Shown here: in pieces, positions 10,915 through 12,347 of the stretch
How the letters are laid out: the number at the start of each line of letters is the position of its first letter
How positions within the stretch are numbered: the first letter of the stretch is position 1
Source: JBFMCC01 sp034435275
GTDB taxonomy: Bacteria; Chloroflexota; Anaerolineae; Anaerolineales; Villigracilaceae
Assembly: GCA_034435275.1 (NCBI GenBank)
Contig: DAOTXP010000129.1
Coordinates: forward strand, 1 to 12,347
Direction of reading: 5' to 3'
Length of the DNA: 12,347 nucleotides
Translations under genes and position numbers: made by a program
Notes under the pieces: model-generated
What the model was told of the DNA's origin: nothing
The model's input: the letters and a program-made list of their open reading frames with translations, nothing else
Databases searched by the model: none

Positions 10915-11727
10915 CTATCGTTGACGGGAGAAAAGACTCGGCGCGTTTACGATCAGACCAACTCCCATTGTCAGCAGGTAAACCCACGCCAACGGCTTGG
11001 TCAGGTCAAAGCTGGAGAAGTAGCGCGCCAGGACGATCAGTTGGAGGACACAAAATGCCAACAGGCTCATCCGCGCGCTCAAGGTGTTGGAGACATTGTT
11101 TTCACGGTTGATGCTCAGGCAAGCCAGACCATATGCCATGAACCATGCGCTGACGGCGCGCGCAGTCAACGGAGTTAATTCCCAGGGCCAGAATGGAATG
11201 ATGCTGCCCGGAACAAGGAATAACAGGAGGCTCGCCGCGATCATCGCGACCGCTTGAAACAGATTTCCGTTTCGGACCCATGTCGGCAAAGGTGCTGCCC
11301 CGACGGTCTCATCCCTGCCGCGCCCGAAGGCGAGCCATATCCACAGGAAGAGAAAAGGTGTGACAGCATAAACGATGATCCAGACCCAGGTGACGAAGCG
11401 AGTGAGGAGTTCCGGGCTGTTCAAATGGAATTTATCGAGATGGAGAAAGGTGGCGATCCCCAACATGCCGGTTGCCGCCAGAGAGGTGAGACCCGTTGTC
11501 CGCGCAGCCACGTTCGGAGTCTCCCGCCAGTTCCGATAAGCGACCACCATCGCCGACCAATATCCCGCGCCTAAAAAGGCGGCGGTCAGCGGAAGGGAGA
11601 TCGTCCAGGCAAAGTAAACATCCGTCTGTTCGGACAGGATGAAGAGCTGAACGCCCGCGATAAAAAGCAAAGGCAGTGCAACGAACCGAATGAACCAGCG
11701 AGTGAACGGTGTATTTGTTTTGGACAT
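10915..11727 (-). CDS. Uncharacterised multi-pass membrane protein
   Basis: The 270-residue protein has about eight hydrophobic helices (roughly 13-31, 40-64, 78-97, 110-134, 156-172, 187-205, 219-237, 246-262), a basic first cytoplasmic end and short loops. Two stretches look conserved-like rather than merely hydrophobic: FLHLDKFHLN (94-103), with His96, Asp98 and His101, and PFWPWELTPLTARAVSAWF (178-196). I do not recognise a named family; similar WPW-LTPLTAR segments occur in unannotated membrane proteins of Chloroflexota and Actinobacteria as far as I recall. AGGAG lies 8 nt before the ATG. A weak promoter candidate (TTCAAT 11793-11788, TAATAT 11770-11765) lies in the 114-bp gap to glmS; otherwise nothing is seen in that gap. 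Not obviously linked to arsenic. Confidence 0.72.
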   Translation of the reverse strand: MSKTNTPFTRWFIRFVALPLLFIAGVQLFILSEQTDVYFAWTISLPLTAAFLGAGYWSAMVVAYRNWRETPNVAARTTGLTSLAATGMLGIATFLHLDKFHLNSPELLTRFVTWVWIIVYAVTPFLFLWIWLAFGRGRDETVGAAPLPTWVRNGNLFQAVAMIAASLLLFLVPGSIIPFWPWELTPLTARAVSAWFMAYGLACLSINRENNVSNTLSARMSLLAFCVLQLIVLARYFSSFDLTKPLAWVYLLTMGVGLIVNAPSLFSRQR

Positions 11728-11841
11728 GGTAAGGACTCCTATGGTTATGATTAAGGATGTGGGGATATTACACAGTAAAACACGGATATTGAAGCATGGG
11801 TGCGCGGATGTAAACCCCTCTCCCGTCTACCCTAAAGGGGG

Positions 11842-12347
11842 TCAATCCACCGTCAGCGTCTTGGACAAATTTCGCGGGAAATCGGGATCGAACCCGCGCA
11901 TCACGGACATGTGATACGAGAGCAACTGTAATGGCAATACGCCCAGCAACGCGGCAATCTGCAGGTCTGATTTGGGGATGACGATCAGGGCGTCGGCGTT
12001 GGCGCGCAGGCGCGGATCGTCCTCGGCGATGACAATCGTACGCGCGCCGCGCACCTTGACCTCGTTGATTCCGCTGATGATGAGCGGCACGTCGTTGGGT
12101 CCCGCCACGAAAATGATCGGGAAGCCCTTGCTCACCGCGGAGAGCGGTCCGTGCTTGAACTCGGTGGAGAGCATGCCTTCGCAGTGGGCGTAGGTGATTT
12201 CCTTCAACTTCAGCGCGCCTTCGAGCGCGATGGGGTAGGTCGCGCCGTAGCCGAGACAGTACAGGTCGTTCCACTCGTTGATTTCTTTCGCAAGCGCTTC
12301 GACCTGCGGCGCGGTCAGGGCGAGAGTCTGCTCCATCAGTTCGGGAA
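11842..12347 (-). CDS. glmS: Glucosamine--fructose-6-phosphate aminotransferase (isomerizing), C-terminal fragment
   Basis: GlmS makes glucosamine-6-phosphate from fructose-6-phosphate and glutamine, the entry to peptidoglycan amino sugars. The gene runs off the right edge; the last 168 residues are present and cover the second SIS (isomerase) domain. The catalytic set of E. coli GlmS is visible: the Glu, Lys and Glu of ALEGALKLKE, the His of EFKHGPLSA, and the Lys of the C-terminal RNLSKTLTVD. The segment HCEGMLSTEFKHG differs from the usual AEAYAAGELKHG, a lineage-type variant. The in-frame Met at 12336 is internal, since the frame stays open to the edge with PEL upstream. The glutaminase domain is outside the window. 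Confidence 0.9.
   Translation of the reverse strand, partial: PELMEQTLALTAPQVEALAKEINEWNDLYCLGYGATYPIALEGALKLKEITYAHCEGMLSTEFKHGPLSAVSKGFPIIFVAGPNDVPLIISGINEVKVRGARTIVIAEDDPRLRANADALIVIPKSDLQIAALLGVLPLQLLSYHMSVMRGFDPDFPRNLSKTLTVD

Noticed and set aside
1..12347. CRISPR arrays, insertion sequences, prophage genes, att sites or replication origin
   Set aside because: No regularly spaced direct repeats, transposase or integrase motifs, or DnaA-box clusters were seen.

Overview
The window is about 12.3 kb of moderately GC-rich bacterial chromosome, densely packed and without phage, IS or CRISPR signatures. Several traits suggest Chloroflexota, probably an Anaerolineae-like lineage: a Cheo-type (GAAC-N4-GTTC) LexA operator as in Gram-positives, a tuf-rpmG-tRNA-Trp-secE-nusG-rplKAJL order, and a DUF2089/DUF4097 SHOCT-like gene cluster. 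This placement is an inference from gene content and would need a 16S or EF-Tu comparison.

Region 1 (1-4106, + strand) is the translation and transcription core operon: the 3' end of tuf, rpmG (L33), tRNA-Trp(CCA), secE, nusG, rplK (L11), rplA (L1), rplJ (L10) and rplL (L7/L12). It holds three ribosomal-protein leader elements. Two are near-equal L1-box leaders, one just before rplK and one just before rplA, both imitating the L1 site of 23S rRNA. The third is an L10 leader before rplJ that ends in a strong intrinsic attenuator with a possible competing antiterminator. The series ends at a symmetric terminator after rplL; rpoBC does not follow.

Region 2 (4122-5956, - strand) holds lexA, with a LexA operator inside its own promoter spacer, and upstream of it corA (Mg2+/Co2+ transporter), which has its own terminator.

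Region 3 (5957-8646, + strand) is a compact four-gene operon with a consensus sigma-70 promoter. It encodes a zinc-ribbon/HTH DUF2089-type regulator, a DUF4097-like beta-repeat protein, a protein with a two-helix membrane hairpin, and a small soluble paralogue of the latter. All four carry the same ~30-residue SHOCT-like helical module, C-terminal in the first two and N-terminal in the last two. This is the best candidate in the window for an under-described system, plausibly envelope-stress sensing related to YvlB/LiaX. It ends at a strong terminator.

Region 4 (8647-12347, - strand) holds, in transcription order from the right: the 3' part of glmS, an uncharacterised ~8-TM membrane protein, arsR and arsM (arsenic-responsive repressor and arsenite methyltransferase, with three inverted-repeat operators), and degV (lipid-binding protein). 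Each unit is separated by an intrinsic terminator or promoter.

No stretch over 300 bases lacks a gene. The longest gap (2863-3068) is filled by the L10 leader and attenuator.
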